Shown here: piece after piece, positions 1-12,929 of the stretch | How positions within the stretch are numbered: position 1 is the stretch's first letter | Layout: each line of letters begins with the position of its first letter | Assembly (NCBI GenBank): GCA_040954595.2 | Contig: CM082578.2 | Coordinates: 6,386,001 to 6,450,000, forward strand | DNA from: Balanoglossus misakiensis | Taxonomy: Eukaryota; Hemichordata | DNA: 64,000 bases | Reading direction: 5' to 3' | Made by a program: the position numbers and the translations under genes | Notes under the pieces: model-generated | Seen by the model: the letters and a program-made list of their open reading frames with translations, nothing else | Told to the model about the DNA's origin: nothing | The model's database searches: none

Positions 1-28
1 AGGGCAAAGGTGGAACAATATGTAACTA

Positions 29-172
29 ATCGCCCATGTATGATTTACCCAAAGGCAAAAAAAAATGCAGACGTAGTAGGACGGTACGTTGGAAATGAAA
101 TATCGCCCATGTATGATTTACCCAAAGGCAAAAAAAATGCAGACGTAGTAGGACGGTACGTTGGAAATGAAG
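29..172. repeat. Two-copy tandem repeat, 73-bp unit
   Basis: Two nearly identical units start at about 29 and 102. Each begins with ATCGCCCATGTATG, passes through an A-run and ends with ACGTTGGAAATGAA. The copies differ mainly in the length of the A-run. The open frame here on the minus strand is simply the repeat read twice and is not a gene. The array may continue to the left of the window. Confidence 0.9.
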
Positions 173-571
173 AGAGACTTTTTCACTAAATAACTGTAAA
201 CTATATATAAGTACATGTACCACACAGCTACCACTGTGTTCACGCGCTCCATAGCTGTTACTATTTGCCTATTTTTTCAGTATATTTTGTTCTGTGTATC
301 ATCTACACCGAAATATGATTTAATACACAGTTTTGGACTTATCAACACAGCCAATGTATAATTATATACGGTCGGTATAGGTGTAGTCAACACGATGTTG
401 AAAATTGATTTCACGTCATCAAGTTTACTGCAAATGTCCCTTAAATCCTATAGTCTAAATACGTGATGAACAGGCCAATTTCTCGGAATAAATTACTTAG
501 TCTGACATACCGACATGTCTTGTTGGCGGGCAGACAAAAGGTGTTTATTATGCTCACATATATCCACCTAC

Positions 572-851
572 CCTTTTTGCTTTTATTTTTCCTCTTTTTC
601 GGTTTAAATCCCCTGAGCAGAGGAGGAGGAAGACGCCTCTCGATGAATTTGGGAATGGCTCTCTCGCTCCTGGCGTCCTTCTGCTGCAAAGCGCTGACGT
701 CAGTGTTGGAGCCGTAGTAATCGGTCCCCCCGTAGAGGGTGCTCGTGTCCACGTCCGTTGTGCTCCCCAGTGCGTCGACCGTGCTGGGGGCGCCGTCTTC
801 TGTGGCTGGCGACCGGATACTCATCGTGCTGTTGTTGCCTGGCGACGGTAT
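572..851 (-). CDS. Internal exon of an unrecognised gene (partial)
   Basis: A minus-strand open segment is bounded by a good acceptor (CGCAACCCAG before 851) and a consensus donor (AAGG then GTAGGT after 572). It holds 93 codons plus one base. The first part is rich in Ser, Thr, Asp and Tyr (PSPGNNSTMSIRSPATEDG, then a TSTLYGGTDYYGSNTD stretch). The end is strongly basic (FKPKKRKNKSKKG). Such acid-to-basic low-complexity sequence is typical of a cytosolic tail or a region next to a membrane domain, but I do not recognise the family. The composition is more GC-rich than the flanks, which favours real coding. The rest of the gene should lie left of the window, with earlier exons unseen to the right. 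If the donor is not used, the frame stays open to a stop near 441. Confidence 0.5.
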
Positions 852-1815
852 CTGGGTTGCGGAGAGACATAGAAATCATACATTAAAACGTTTGCAATTC
901 GAGACATTTTATAATGATTAAAGTATTAATATTTTATAGTAATAACCCAGCTTGTACTCATAAGTGTAATTGTGCTGCCCGCATGCCTATTTCCGAATGC
1001 AGTCAATTGTAGAAAAACAGCATACAATTGCAAAAAATAAATCTTTCATGTTCGCTTGACTACTCCGTTGTCTATTATATTTTTTATGAACTTCGGGTAT
1101 ACATGTATTGTTTGAAATATTACCTGTATCCATGACAACTGCGATTTAGTATTCAATTGTCAATATATTTTTTAACGGGAAATGTTTGAAATTGTTGAAT
1201 TTATTTGGTGGAAGACGGTAGGTGTAATGACGCATCGATAGATATAGGACTGAGAACAGAACGTTTTGTTGTTGGGAGAATTTTTAACGGATCATGGTCG
1301 CCATGTTCCATAATTGTGAATTCTAAATATTGACAAGTTAACCACAGACAGGTGAATGTAGATCCGTAATGAAAAGCGCTTTTTTCATTCAGCAAAAGAT
1401 ATAGAATTCTAAATACGCGTTAAAAAAACTAATGGGTTGTGTGTTGATGTTACCAACAACAACGCTGCTGTGTCAGGATGAAAAATGTTACCAATTTTCA
1501 ACACTTAAAGTCGGTCTGTTTTTTCTTCTTCAAAACTGTGCTAAATTCTTTCATGAATTATAAAACAGCCGACAAAACAAACTGGGAAGAGCGCTTGTGT
1601 AAAGTTGACCCTCTTTCTTGATAACGAGGTTAGGCAGATGTTTATGAAGTATTAAGGCGCTTGTAAATATACATCACATTTGGACCCACTAGGACCCACA
1701 CACAACAAACGGGTGATCAAGCGTAAACTGGCGGTTGAACAGTTTGTTTACTACAGAAAACTTGTACATGCGTGGTGTTTACGTTACATACACAGTCATT
1801 ATGTGGGAAATGGGT

Positions 1816-1936
1816 ACTTGAGTGAGTGAGTGAGAGGTGGGTGAGTGAGTGAGTGAGTGAGTGAGTGAGTGAGTCAGTGAGTCAATGGGAGAGAGAGAGA
1901 GGGAGAGAGAGAGAGAGAGACACACACACACACAGA
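1816..1936. repeat. Compound microsatellite (GAGT)n-(GA)n-(CA)n
   Basis: GAGT tetranucleotides run from about 1816 to 1880 with one interruption, followed by a GA tract and then a CA tract ending near 1936. The 69-codon frame over it is an artefact of the simple repeat. Confidence 0.9.
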
Positions 1937-4900
1937 GGACAGAGAAAAGATAACATAGTACATGTAGTACTTATCACCCAGCCAGGTGCATTTAGCCTGG
2001 GCGCACACAAAGCACACGTTGAACTACGACCCAATCCCTTAATCCTGCACGTAATCCAGGGGCTAAGCGAGTGAGGAAATTAAAGTTTCACGCTCCGTCA
2101 CATAGACTTATTGCAGATTCCCGCCTAATTTTATTAGCTTCTGCTTGCGTCAGGTCTACGCTGCTGGAACGTGGCCGTTGCGCGGCATATTCGCTATTTT
2201 GGATATGCCCCGAGTCCCGGTGCGGTTGGGTTGTTATCTAAAGGTGTGACGTCAGGTAACCCAATTCGCGAGAAATTATAGCGGTTAATCGATACTGACC
2301 GCGGCATGCTGTTTACAATTATGCTTGAAATGAGTTTAGTTGGCGAGAGAAATATTCGGATGAGCGAGCCTTGCCAAGTCCACCGGCGTTTGATTATAAT
2401 CCCTAACGCCGAACTGTGGTTTCAACAATAGTGGTCACACACACCCGCGGACGGCCTTCAGCAACGGTACACATATACTAATCGCCAGGTGTTACACACA
2501 CTGCATTTAGTGTCATGGTTTGCCAGGTGTTTATGGTGTTTACAGATTGTAGCGTTCTGTTATGTGCACAGTTTTTTTCGACACTGTGACTTTAATAAAT
2601 CATCTTATACTGTCAAGGTTAAATGCCAAAAATGTCAGGGGCCACTGCAACGCCATATCAAAAAGTAATCAAACACCGAATACAAAGGCATTTCATATGT
2701 CAGTATATACCTTGCAAGTTCATATACTGTAGGCGTTATCAGTAAAGTGGATGAAGTCGTTGCGATGGAGATATGGGGAGAGAATAGACAGGGAGGCAGA
2801 AATATTACATGCAAAGCGAAATATTGCAAATAAATAATGATGAAATATTTCTAAAAATGACTGATGAATATTTGCTCAACGTTTTCATAACCGCACGCAG
2901 ACAAGGTTGTGTCTTCCCACATTCCTCAAATTACCTGTATCTCTGTTTGCACGTTAAGATTTTCAGTGGCAGAGTATAGTCCGTTTGCACTGTCGAGAGT
3001 CACTCTCGGCTTAAATCACTGTTCGTGTTTGTCTGGGTTCGGATTACGAGTGGAATCCACTCTGCGTAATGGATGCGGGCATCGGCACCGGTAACTATAC
3101 ACTTTAGGGATTAATATTAAAGGCACAGCGCGCCCGCTAAGTAATAACAGTCAGCAGGAAAATAGTTGTGCAAAAACATGGTACCCGCCTTCCGTGTCGG
3201 TGACATTTCCTTTCGCGTAAACCACTCCGCTTCATTGTGAAAATGAATGGCGAAACGGCAATGGTGATCACAGACCACGGTCACAGACCAACTGCAGGTT
3301 ACGAATTCTGCCTTTGCTTGCCGTGGCAGCTCGGTTCATTCGAAACAAGAGTATATACAATCTGCAATATTTTATAAGCACTACTTATCGTTCATAGTGT
3401 ACCCATGCAGATTTACACTTTTTCGGATACAATTTGATTTGAAAAGGTTGATCGACGTCGCTCAATAATTGAAAACGTGGACTTTCAAGTTTGCTGCTTT
3501 TCTATCTTCTCCTGTTGTCTGTGATCGATAAACAAAGTTTGTCCATGCACAATTTGCACATACGTATATGTGTGCTACTACACCTTGAAACGACAGGTCG
3601 AATTAATTGCAATCGGCTGTACTACTACAACTAATACTATAGGTTTTCACACATATTCAGTCCGGAACCGTTATTTTTTCCTGCATACCAAAATGTGTTG
3701 ATCTCTAAATCGCTAGCGGTAATCAGTTATTTCTAACAATCACTGCAGCTAAGTCATTGTTTCCGCCTGAATAAGCACTCCAGCAAAGGAACTCGGTGAG
3801 CGTCACAGAGGGATCAGCGACGCCCATTCTTTCTGAACACAGAGATTCACCACGGAGAATGGGATAATAACGGGTTACATGAAACACGGTCTGGGGTGGA
3901 GGGTCACTCGTTACCAGGAGCTTGGCCCGAAAACACGGCGAAACAATAGAGCGTGTTGAAAAGGGCTGGCTGCGTGCGGGGGCATTTGTTCAGTTAAGAT
4001 ATTGCGAGCACGGTTGGTTAAGTGACTCGGCCGATGGTCTATTAAATAAGCCGCTGCGGAAAACCACCTCAGATGCGTACAATTTAACAATGGCTATTTA
4101 GGTTGAATTACCAGCGTCATGCGTTGTGCGTCAGTAGCACTGCTCCGTCAGAATTAAATATTTATTTTCCGCTTGTAGTACTACTCGGCACCTCCACCAA
4201 CAAACCAGGCATGCATGCCCAGGCAGGCGCCAATGATGGCACGCGTGTTATTTCTTTGGTCAACAGGAATGCTTCCATGACTAATACTGTTTTTTCTCTC
4301 TCTCGGTATTTTAATCTCAACGAGGATCAGATCATGCGGTTTATCCCGGGTTCACTGCAAATCTCGCGGTACACTGGGAGCTCTGTTCTCACGCGAAAGC
4401 TGGGCAACGGAGTCAAATCCCCCGAGTCGAGCGTCTGTGTCAGTTTCCTGTCGCTCCGCATCCTCGACATCGAAATTGGTAAATGATCACGATCGGTAAC
4501 ACACCGGCAATTTAAGGGTCATATTATTATCTATTCAAATGTCAATGTAGCCACGCAACAGTCTAAGACTTCAGGTTAAAAAATGCAATAATATTTGTAC
4601 AATATTTTTAACAGACAAACTATATGATATCGCCATCCACATTTTATAAAATCCAAGTGTTTTCGTCATTTCCGAATTTATGCAATCATAGCAAGCAAAT
4701 CAACAATTCCTGTGCAAAGACTCTTTATTGTAAACTCGAGAATTTTTAAGAATCTTGGACATTCACCGAATAAATATTAATCCTGTATATAACTGATTTT
4801 CTATTATCATATAACTGTTTGTGTTACAATAGAGGCTATAAATACAGCGAACGATGGACAAGCGCCTAATCTAGGTCCCTACAATACAATAAAATACACA

Positions 4901-5759
4901 TATAAGATAGCGGTTCTCTGGGAAACACCACTCTGGGTCAATTATTTTCCGAATAACGCTCTTCAAATGCGAGCAAAGTTCAACCGTTTTCTGTTCGGGA
5001 GACTCGGTTGACAATGGCGACCATCAAACACTGTGCTATGAGCCGAGAATGCCCGCTGGAAACGGTGGGATTGTCAGCTCACTGGCGAACTCGAGAAGAC
5101 ACGACATTCAAGTGAACGCACCTTCGTCAAGAGACACCCCATTTTCAGAGCTCAGTGTAACGCGATTTACATTTGATTCGGTCACTGCAGGGTAACTCGA
5201 TTATTTACGGTTTTTCGAATATGACATCCGTGTATTGGCCTGATCCGGTGACTGAATTTCTCGCACTTTGTTTAGACGTATCGTGAGAAAGCAGTGTCGC
5301 TTTGTGTTAAGTTGGTAGACAGCAACAATGAACGTTTTAGAATAAACTGTCGGTCAGGCATATCGGTGTTACACTGTGTGTGTGTGTTTTCGGCTTACCT
5401 CACCTCTCCCGTTGTCAGACAACGTTACCCGTGGGCTTCGAGACGGCCTCAGAAATCCCGGCTCGTCGCGACGTCACTCAACATTCTACTTCCGAGTCGG
5501 CCCAAAAGTCTGGAAAAACAGGACGCGGTTTTGAAGCACGTAAACGGCGCATCCGGGCGTGCAGATTTCAGAACTAAATAGCAACAAGAAAGGGCTTCAT
5601 TTAAATGCCTTTCTGCGCAATGTTGCTCCAACCTAGCGAAGTCAACAATTAACGTGCGCATGCGCACGGGGGGTCTGTCATACAGGTATGAACACGTACG
5701 TAGGTAGTGATGACATCTATTATCGTGGACGTAACCAACCGAGACGGGTTCGTATATTT

Positions 5760-5875
5760 CCGTAACCTATTAAAAGACCTCACCGACAATGGCGGCAGTT
5801 CTCCCGCCGTATGTGAAAGACGCCGAAAATAAACCCGTCCAAAAATCTGACAAACGCCATTATTCAAAAAAATAA
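5760..5875 (+). promoter_or_regulatory. Candidate promoter / first exon with YY1-like ATGGCGGC
   Basis: ACAATGGCGGC at 5787-5797 matches the YY1 consensus found at or just after many animal transcription starts. It sits at the end of a CpG-richer patch. It also opens a short frame (5789-5875) of 28 codons with a favourable A at -3 and G at +4. A GTATGT donor-like site follows seven codons in, so this could be a small first exon. I could not find a downstream exon that joins in frame, so this is a weak call. Confidence 0.25.
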
Positions 5876-8800
5876 CGAGACCACAAGGGGTTAGTTTAAT
5901 CGTAAAATTTTATTGTGCCAAGTTACGTTTGCATAAAATATGCTAGATTGGGGGTCATCACAGGTCACGTTGAAGATGTATTGATAATCATCGTTCGATG
6001 CTAACACAATATTCAGCGTTGAACCTCTCGACATGATTTACGTGTGGTGGGCCCTAAGTAGTTGGTTAACGTGTTGGTTATAATGTTCTGTTGTTATTGT
6101 TAGCCTACTCTGTTGAGCGTGCTACCGGTATGTTTATCGCAGTTACTAAGGAGTTGAGTATCTACGGTAGCTAAGCGTTGCCAGCCAAATACCGAGAGAT
6201 TGTCCCGTCGACGTAAATTGTCCTTCTAGCATCGCAACGTTGCATCACTGTGTAAACCCGGCTAAGCCTGGTGGCAATGATAAACTGTTTGTTAATCAGG
6301 GTGCTTTTGACAATTGGAGCGCGGGTCTTTGGGCATTTACACCTTTACGTGAGATTGTATAACAGCGCGGGCCGGGGTTCACACGGTGTCAGCTCCGTGT
6401 ACGTTAACACAGATTCCTGTGTGTCTAGGAATTTCTCTGCTTTGGCTAATACAGTACACACGAATACGCGTACACGAAGAAGTATGTTTCGCAAACAATA
6501 GAAAATGCCGATGTGATATGTGATTTCAACGTTTCGCCATATTGTTAAGAAATGCATTTTGCATACAAAACCACATTTTTGATCCCTATCATTGTTTTAT
6601 TTATTTATCGATGGGAGATGAATGTAATACCTAGTGTGATTGATACTATATATATCGCGATAGTTATATGCATGGTAGATAGGTAGATTATAATAGTGGT
6701 ACATTGTAGATAGATGCAAGCTATGTACACATGAGAATGAAGGCATGCAGAAAGTAGGACAAACGGACAAGCATGCAGACGGACGGACGGAGAAAAAATC
6801 TCTAATTCATTTGAAAGTGCTTGTTAATAGGTCATCAATTCCATTAGTGTAGTAGTACATGGTGCCATAATTTCTAATTTCAATTAATAGTTACGTATTA
6901 GCTAATAACTTTACGCCTGATGAGGTTTGTCAATACTATTGAGTGAGTATAGAAGGCCGATCGATCTGTCTGAGATAAATAGGGACTATAACATGTAATC
7001 AGCAAGTACAGGTGTAATGGAAGATGTTCATCTGCATTAGAGCACTATTGATATGTAAATTACACTCGTCCTCGTGGACGTCTGCTAATTAACTCGTGAG
7101 AAACGGATGTGCGTGCGTCTGTGCTCAAACGAAGGAAACGAAAAAACGTTTTACCTTGTCTGCAGTATGAAACGTTCTGATCGAACAGTAGAAAGGAAAG
7201 AAACCCATGTCCTTTACGTGAATGACAATAAATAGAATCGGGACAACCTTGCCTAAATTAATTGCACAGAATTGAGAACATTAACTAATCGCTGAAAAAC
7301 ATTTCAAGAATTATTCACTAAAAAACGCCGCTTCTACTACCAAGTGATGTTTTTGTTTCTTGGCGTTATAGCGGATGTTCATAAGTTGAACGAGTAATGC
7401 TATCGGCCGAAAGCCAAACATGTTTAATTCACAGATAATATCAAAGCTCTAATCATGATGTCCACTGATTCCAGCAATATTAACCAACACGACAGATAGA
7501 TGATACGATAGGCCCCTCTGACAATCTTTCTCGAATTTCACCATCTTGCGAGAAATGTTGCGAGCAATTCAGAAGCGTCGTGTTGACAGTTTACACAGCG
7601 TATATTTTCAGTAACTGTAGGCTACTAAAGGGCAGCTTCCCGACCTCACACTTCAAAAAATACATATGATGAAAAAAACACTAACCATGGTGACAGCTGG
7701 GCGTAAGAGCAAATTAAAACTGAACGTAAGTAGAAAATTGTTTACAACGAACATGTCGAGAGTGTGAAAAATATTTTTAGGCTTAGGCCTAAGTTGAAAC
7801 CCTAGTAGTCGGTCGTGTTTTTTAGCAACGGTGGATACTTTTTAATTGATTTTATCGAGTTGGTAAATATATACGTGTTATTATCACAAAGATCAGCATT
7901 ACCCTGATTGGTAAACCTGGCGTGGCGTAGTGATAAGCGGACAGCGTCCATGTACAACCACCTGTTGATTTTGGCGGACCACTGCCTGCGCGCGCATTCA
8001 TATATAAAGCTGTATGTCTCCATGGCAGATGTCATCGAGATCTATACATTTGTAATTAAAATTTACTTTATATAGCCTTATAGGTGGTAGTTTGTGATCT
8101 GAACTCAAGTCAAAATGTACAAAAAACTTCTCTCATTCACATAAGTCTTAAGATTACGATAGCGCGACTCCACTGAATGCATGTGGTAAGAATTATAAGT
8201 TTTCTATCTGGGACTATTGTTTAAGAAGTCTTGTTTTAGAACAAAGACTTGTTTAAGAAATCTATAAAGCAATACCAAGATACCTTCTGATAAACACAAT
8301 CTTAGATATATTTTGCTGCTCGGCACAGAAAACGACATATTGCCCATTTTGAAAAATGCCACGGTCACGGTCGTTTCATGACGCCCTGAAACTATTGCAT
8401 TGTGTTGGTCATTATGTGCTGGTACGGCATAAAACCCACGAATGCCCTGGTGTCGATGGGGGCGCTGAAGTATAGTGTGACTGCCAGGGGGCAGTCATGC
8501 AATAATAACGAAACCACGTTATCATGCATGTGGACCAGTGATGCATGCATGATGTACTACAACATACAATTAAATTACTACCTGTCAACTCACAGAAAAG
8601 TTGAAATCTCACCAAAGGATCAAAGTTTATTATCTCTAGCTAAAATTTGGGATTTTACATTACTGTAATAGGCCTAAGCATGAGATACCATGTCTTTAAA
8701 ACTCTATGCTATCGCTCCAAATTTGACAAGGTTTTTATCAACATACAGAACAACAGAGAGCAAGGTTGGTGTTACCATAGACAGTAGAGGGGGGACGTCC

Positions 8801-11800
8801 AATCTGATTAACAGCCAATGAGAATCCGCAAAGGTGAAGATCGAACCATCCCTACTTCTGATTGGGGGATGTCAAGTCCGCGGAATTAGAATATTACTGC
8901 GAAAATGGGGGAGGGGGGGGGGGTTATATCGAAAAATGTGACATACGAACACGAGGACTTTTATATTACGGTTAGTACCCAAAGTTCACAATGCCGGCGC
9001 GGCACCTTTGGTCTGTTGTGAAATAAACATAATTTGTTTCCATGGAATCAAAAGCTTAAGTTATGTATTTCATTTGGTAGTTCAAAAGATCACACTGCAG
9101 TATTAAGACAACGCGATTTAAGCGGTTGATCTATTCGCACTGCCAAGTCTAAATGCCGTGAAACCGCGTGACGCAAGAAATAATAAATGTCTAAGACAAA
9201 CAAAATGAAATGTTACGTTGTAATGAAATAATTTTTAACAGTGAAACGTATTATAATATTATTCATAGTTTTGTGTCAGGCAATGGTCATAAATTTTCCC
9301 ACGTTTAGCTCAGATACCTATGTTACTACGTTATCATTACTATACCAGTGGTCATGGATACCCGTCCGTAGGTTAAAACCACGAAGGAAAGAATGAAATT
9401 ACGTACTGACGTATGACGTAACCAACGCCAGCAGGCTGAGTAACTGCGAAGTAATGTTTCATCCGCAACGTAGATGTTTCAGATTAATGGAGATTAAAGC
9501 TAAATACATATTACAGTTTTTTTTCTTTTCTCATATAATGTGTACAGAAAAAAAATGACGTCCCCAAACGTAACATTGGCTCGACTGAGACACACACACC
9601 CAAAACCGCCCAACCACCCACCCACCCACCACGCATGCACCAGTACACCGTTGTTGTAGATACGGCTGCGAGAAACCAACAATGTACGTGTCTCCCAGTT
9701 AATGGGAACTCTGTCTGGTTCGTGCATTCGGTTGCAAACGAGGCAGATCTGACGAGTGAAACGTGTACAATTGAAAGTTTTCGATGAATAGGCGAACGTG
9801 GGATCTCTCGACGAGAATTGTTCTAACGTGCCACGACTTTACATCAAATATACACGTGACTTCGGGTGATTCAATTACGCTGCCCTTCTTCTGTGTACCA
9901 GCAACAGTGTCTTAAACATTTTCGAAACAACAGATTTATGATCCATAGTAGATTGGCATCGTTGTCGGCTGAAGCTTTAATCCCAGACAGTATTGTTACG
10001 CAGATTACGCAAAAGACAGTGGTGAATTTAACATAAGAATTGTAGAGATATGGACGAATTTTCCAAAGTGACGCAAAGAAGAAAATAATGGACTTGCGAT
10101 ATTTTCGGAAGGTACTAGGTTCGCAGAAAATTATCTTGCGAACATCTCAATGTCCTTACTGGTAAAATCAACCCACCTGATAGGATCTATTACTTCAGTA
10201 CGACAGTGTTGACATCCCCTTTTTAAACATTTAAAACGGAGAATTCTTTTTTTTTCTCGGCGTAAGGTGATCGCCAGGCCCCGCGGCGGAATTCACACGA
10301 GCAGATCGGTTATTGAATTAACTTACTCTCCGGCCATTGCAATATATCCGATATATCAAAATGTGCTTATTGACTGAAACGACGGCTTTGTTCGGCCACT
10401 AAAGACTAAATTACGAACAATGGCGGTATTACTTTTATAGGTACTGCATATACGACGTATCGCTCTCTTGGCTCTTTGTTGTCAAGACAATATCACAAAG
10501 TCAGCCGCGCTGAAATAAAATATTGTCGCCCAAAGCTATTCTTTAATTTTTACGTTTTTGAAATGCATATTTTCACTATGCAAATGGCATTGCCCCCACG
10601 TTCAGCCATAAAAATTGACTTGAAAAGTAATTTTCGTGGTCTATATATATGCATATTTACGACTGTTATTGATGATGTTGGATCGGTTTAATATTGCAAA
10701 AATAGTACCCGTAGGAGGTACATCTACGTGTTTATGGCATGCATTGTGTTTTGCCGAAAAGTTCCCACACTTAATAGGTATATACGTACTGTCCGGCTGG
10801 TTCTCATTTTCACACCTGTTTCCCCAGAAGTGCGTCGCAATTTTTGAACCCATAGTGAGGGTTCGCTTATCGAAAATAGGACCAGGTTTTAGACATGTTT
10901 GTGTTTACTGCCAAAACGACTTGATGCCGTGAGTTTAGAAGCCCAGCAAATTGGTTAATTGTTCTTGAGCAATTATAGATAATTAGCGAATTTAGATCGT
11001 TAATGAATTAAATGTGTTACTAGTAAGTACAGTGTAATCACAAAGAGTGGCATGTGCATTTTCATTTATGACAATTATTTATGGTCTCACCGCACACGGT
11101 TCACATATTGATGTACATGACCAGTCTCATGAATCGTCTATCCCTATACGAGTCTGCAAACTCTTCTTTCGTTTTTAGCATCGATGTCTTGCATTGAGTA
11201 TAGACAAAAGTCCTGGTATGTCCAAGTAGAGAGGGCGCACATTGTATCTGAAGAAGAAGGTTTGGGCCTAATATCACAAAGTTGGTTGAGAGGGGGTTAC
11301 CACTCGCTAAAATGATTTAGAGCCTTTTCACAGGACAACGTGAAGTCTTGTCATTGAAAATACAACCTGGCAATGGTTGGTATTTGAATGACACGTACTA
11401 AGGGATAACTGGGAACCTTTTATTGAAATAGTCCCGCTGCAAAAATTATTTTTCAAAAAATGTTATCTGACAGAAAAGGGAAAGGAAAGCACACTCCTAG
11501 CAGTAAAAGTAAGTCGTTTATTGTTGAAACGCATACGCCGACAGTCCTCGGTTGCTATGAGCGCTTGGTCCGAAAATTTCATTCACCAGAATAGATAATC
11601 CTTGTTGATCAGTAACTTTAGGTTGCGCGTGCGCTTTACGCGTGAAATTTAATGGCACAGAGAATATTTGAAAGAGCTGATCATCTGCGATGTCGCTGCC
11701 AGTTAGCAGAAGCAAATAAGTTTACTCGAATACATAATTTCGTCATACATATACCTTATCATGATCACTCCATGACCGCGATTTTGGGCATGATAGTGAC

Positions 11801-11979
11801 AAACGGTGTATTATGACGTCACAGACGGGAGGTGTCCTCTTGAACATGTTGAGGAGGGTCACTTCTCGCCCAATAAGAGGGCAAAGTCCCCTTTCGTTGT
11901 ATTTCCATGTTAATACTCACAGGCTTCGGCACAGCGGACATGATAACACTCTACTGGACATCTAGGTTCGGTTCATTTG

Positions 11980-12013
11980 GCGGGATACACGGATAAGCGG
12001 GATACACGGATAA
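11980..12013. repeat. Perfect 17-bp tandem duplication upstream of the 2TM gene
   Basis: GCGGGATACACGGATAA occurs twice back to back, ending 55 bp before the ATG at 12,069. It lies either in the 5' untranslated region or in an intron just before it. A probable acceptor (GAATTTTCAG) sits immediately upstream of AAG-ATG. Confidence 0.9.
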
Positions 12014-12068
12014 TCTGTAATAATTTTATTTCAACCGTGAGCGGCTCATTATATCGAATTTTCAGAAG

Positions 12069-12689
12069 ATGGGATGTCGTTCGTCAACGGAAAAGTCAAA
12101 TGTCGGCACGGCACGGCTTCCCACAGATGACGAGCGGAGACTACGAGAAGCGTTCGCTGAAATGGCCGACCGATTGGAGGGCTGGCTTCGCCTGAGCGCA
12201 GCCGCACGCTACGTCAGCGTCGAGTACTGGGAGAAACGAGGAAGACGGACGAGCTACATCACCGCTGTGGCAATGGCCATCACCGGGGCCAGCGGAGGCG
12301 GACTTCTCTCGAGTTCGGTGAGCGGAAACCCGAGGACGAGAGCGGCGGCGTTCGTGACGTTCAGCGCCGGGTTGTTGGTGACAGGGGTCGAGGCCTTCAG
12401 CGGAACGCAGCACAACCCGGACAGGCTCAGCGACGAGCACCAGAAAGCGGCCACCAAGCTGAAAACCCTGAGGCAGCGCCTGGTGAAATGGAGAAGAACC
12501 CGCGTTCCGAACTACACGATATCCTTACAGCAGCTGGACAAAGAGTACGAGGAAATCTTGCAGGAGAGACAGCAAATTGAGATGGAGAGCGCCCCTTGCG
12601 AGACGTGGACTCGGAGAGCCGCGCTGGACTTGCTGGCCGTCAAAGACACAATTTTCCGGGAACTGGTCGAGGATGATGAAAATGACTGA
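12069..12689 (+). CDS. SLATT-like two-transmembrane protein, single coding exon, 206 aa
   Basis: The frame runs unbroken from ATG at 12,069 to TGA at 12,687. It is clearly GC-richer than its AT-rich flanks. The N-terminus MGCRSS fits N-myristoylation (Gly2, Ser6) with a neighbouring palmitoylatable Cys3, a membrane-anchoring signature. Two hydrophobic helices follow at about residues 62-82 and 91-109, separated by a short SSVSGNPRTR turn. After them comes an amphipathic, charged helical region that includes DEHQKAATKLKTLRQRL (122-138), and then a long coiled-coil-like tail ending in an acidic EDDEND. Paired TM helices followed by an H-x3-A-x3-L-x2-L helix are the hallmark of the SLATT (SMODS and SLOG-associating 2TM effector) class. 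That class is known mainly from prokaryotic conflict systems, with fungal and protist members, and is thought to act at membranes. The assignment is by pattern only; a generic 2TM protein is the alternative. The gene converges on the lectin gene, with 240 bp between their stop codons. An intron in the 5' untranslated region is possible (acceptor TTTTCAG at 12,059-12,065). Confidence 0.75.
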   Translation: MGCRSSTEKSNVGTARLPTDDERRLREAFAEMADRLEGWLRLSAAARYVSVEYWEKRGRRTSYITAVAMAITGASGGGLLSSSVSGNPRTRAAAFVTFSAGLLVTGVEAFSGTQHNPDRLSDEHQKAATKLKTLRQRLVKWRRTRVPNYTISLQQLDKEYEEILQERQQIEMESAPCETWTRRAALDLLAVKDTIFRELVEDDEND

Positions 12690-12736
12690 TATTAAAGCCT
12701 CACTGTATGGTCCCTTTTCACATTATTTTCAGGATT

Positions 12737-12742
12737 TTATTT
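12737..12742 (-). terminator. Polyadenylation signal AATAAA for the lectin gene
   Basis: TTTATT on the plus strand reads AATAAA on the minus strand, about 190 bases beyond the proposed lectin stop codon at 12,930. If used, the lectin transcript would end just past the 3' end of the converging 2TM coding region. Confidence 0.5.
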
Positions 12743-12929
12743 TCGAACGTAATATCTTGTAACAAACATAATTTACATCATAAATACTCGGGAGTTTTTC
12801 ATTGTAAACATCGTTCCTTCTATTTCAGTGACACGATGATAGAGATAGTTCGTTCGTACTGTGACATAATGAGCTCAGTGTATGATCCCAACTATTAAAT
12901 TTGAGCCACATTTTCTTCGGGAAAAAATA

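Larger units (their letters stand above)
852..12068. other. Long stretch without a supportable gene
   Basis: I checked the open frames on both strands. None has a recognisable domain, and most lack splice context or biased composition. The longest is 127 codons at 4103-4486 (+). The stretch contains a GAGT/GA/CA microsatellite near 1816-1936 and GC-richer patches around 2,100-2,420 (with a GTGACGTCAG CRE-like site), 3,780-4,020 and 5,400-5,850. A G-run lies at about 8,909-8,922. Promoters or long noncoding RNAs could be present, but nothing in the sequence proves one. Confidence 0.5.

Noticed and set aside
4103-4486. 127-codon plus-strand frame
   Set aside because: No domain, signal peptide, biased composition or splice context. 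It is compatible with chance in a GC-richer patch.
12141-12457. Minus-strand frames of 99 and 67 codons
   Set aside because: They are antisense to the 2TM coding exon and contain no domain.
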